Of a DNA stretch of 6,197 nucleotides, positions 5,896 through 6,197 are shown piece after piece. The notes under the pieces were generated by a model. That model saw only the letters and a list, made by a program, of their open reading frames with translations. It was not told the DNA's origin and made no database searches. The DNA is from Rhizobium sp. Q54. GTDB taxonomy: Bacteria > Pseudomonadota > Alphaproteobacteria > Rhizobiales > Beijerinckiaceae. Location: NCBI GenBank assembly GCA_945903655.1, contig CAMDOY010000234.1, forward strand, positions 1 through 6,197. Reading direction: 5' to 3'. Every line of letters begins with the position of its first letter. Positions within the stretch are counted from its first letter, which is position 1. Made by a program: the position numbers and the translations under genes.

Positions 5896-5924
5896 AACAT
5901 AGCAGGAAGGCGAGGCTCTGTCAG
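5896..5924 (-). promoter_or_regulatory. Sigma70-like promoter of the Bug/NMT1-like unit
   Basis: On the minus strand CTGACA (5924-5919, five of six to TTGACA) is followed after exactly 17 bases by TATGTT (5901-5896, four of six to TATAAT). Transcription would start near 5889, leaving a leader of about 40 bases before the ATG at 5850. Confidence 0.55.
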
Positions 5925-5964
5925 GCGCATGTCGCGAGCACATGATATGTCCGGTTTAGGTAGC

Positions 5965-6036
5965 ACCTTCCGGAGCTTGCGCGGCGTTTTCGAGGAGCGC
6001 CCGGAGGACGGGCTGATCGACCGTCGCCGAGGGCGG
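5965..6036 (+). pseudogene. Fragment resembling the N-terminal DNA-binding part of an ISNCY-type transposase
   Basis: The plus strand encodes TFRSLRGVFEERPEDGL then IDRRRGR. Transposases of ISNCY and similar helix-turn-helix elements carry a recurrent stretch F-R-R-W-x-x-R-Y/F-E-E-x-G-E-D/A-G-L-L/I-D-R-R-x-G-K/R just after the first helices, and this fragment fits that pattern. There is no start upstream and no continuation downstream: similarity ends where the IS630-type element edge begins (about 6038). It is therefore probably a relic truncated on the left and split by the later insertion. It overlaps the region just upstream of the Bug promoter. The match is from pattern memory, so the family call is moderate at best. 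Confidence 0.42.
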
Positions 6037-6037
6037 G

Positions 6038-6197
6038 TAATACCAATTCCCATTGATCAGTACCCATGCGCCCATTCGCGTAGGCCGATGGACATGATGC
6101 GCCAAGGCTGATCCATGAGCTTGTTCCAGGCATCGCAGCAGTGATCGACAATATCTGCGTAGGATTTGAACACGCGGTTCGATAACCAGTTGTCGCG
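6038..6197 (-). mobile_element. IS630-family insertion sequence, 3' end (partial)
   Basis: The element enters from the right edge of the window. Its transposase stops at 6057, and the adjoining sequence TAATACCAATTCCC (6038-6051) looks like a terminal end next to a TA dinucleotide. IS630 elements insert at TA and duplicate it. The other end is outside the window, so the exact boundary cannot be checked here. Confidence 0.5.
6057..6197 (-). CDS. IS630-family transposase, C-terminal 46 residues (5' end beyond the window)
   Basis: The minus frame enters in phase at 6197 and ends with TGA at 6059-6057. It encodes RDNWLSNRVFKSYADIVDHC, then CDAWNKLMDQPWRIMSIGLR and EWAHGY. This is the characteristic tail of IS630 (Tc1/mariner superfamily) DDE transposases, where a P-E-x-N-x-x-E-x-x-W-x-x-(M/L)-R motif just before this point carries the last catalytic acidic residue; that motif is outside the window. 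The tail is undisturbed, so the copy may be intact. It points toward the catabolic genes but ends about 200 bp short of the Bug gene start. Confidence 0.82.
   Translation of the reverse strand, partial: RDNWLSNRVFKSYADIVDHCCDAWNKLMDQPWRIMSIGLREWAHGY

Noticed and set aside
5851..5943. Longer N-terminus for the second Bug protein (starts at 5943 or 5871)
   Set aside because: The extra residues precede a perfect Sec leader, and the likely promoter lies inside the 5943 version.
4705..6111. Open frame of 468 codons on the plus strand
   Set aside because: It is the antisense of the second Bug gene and extends past it. Its product is rich in Arg, Gly and His without family motifs, as expected opposite a GC-rich gene. 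The minus-strand gene has a leader, promoter and family hallmarks.

Overview
The window looks like an accessory stretch of a GC-rich proteobacterial genome, most likely alphaproteobacterial. Evidence is the GC-rich codon use, the orphan periplasmic binding proteins beside a catabolic enzyme, and the insertion-sequence remnants. No rRNA, tRNA or taxonomic marker gene is present, so the assignment is inference. Four intact genes, all on the minus strand, form two small transcription units. Decayed genes and mobile-element debris surround and separate them.

Left flank (1-970): an untranslated stretch holds two adjacent DnaA-box-like 9-mers and a cluster of inverted TGTCTC-type motifs. Next comes a minus-strand fragment of an IS66/IS3-type transposase OrfA (181-321). 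A plus-strand remnant of the C-terminal part of a large RTX-like (type I secreted) protein follows (about 440-838). It is 5'-truncated, is cut by an in-frame TAA, and still carries a terminator-like hairpin just after its stop.

Catabolic unit A (3011 to 971, minus): a Bug/TctC-family solute-binding protein with a twin-arginine-type signal, then 49 bp later an amidohydrolase of the gamma-resorcylate decarboxylase/ACMSD superfamily with all five expected metal and catalytic residues.

Middle gap (3012-3866): it contains a possible decayed reading frame, an 11-C homopolymer, the frameshifted C-terminal end of an MFS transporter on the plus strand (about 3550-3776), and a strong terminator for the unit to its right.

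Catabolic unit B (5850 to 3867, minus): a second Bug/TctC protein with a Sec signal and a good sigma70-like promoter at 5896-5924, then after 82 bp an NMT1/THI5-like binding-protein-fold protein that has no visible signal peptide.

Right flank: a plus-strand fragment resembling the N-terminal DNA-binding part of an ISNCY-type transposase (about 5965-6036) stops at the apparent edge of an IS630-family element, whose transposase C-terminus runs off the window (6057-6197, minus).

Together the genes suggest capture and conversion of a small, possibly aromatic, carboxylate. Two periplasmic binding proteins would supply ligand, the amidohydrolase would decarboxylate or hydrolyse it, and the NMT1-like protein would bind a related ligand or act as a cytosolic enzyme. 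No TctA/TctB membrane proteins, ABC permease or ATPase are encoded here, so transport partners must lie elsewhere. I found no convincing wholly new system. The most interesting points are the orphan binding-protein cluster with a leaderless member, and the layered remnants around it.
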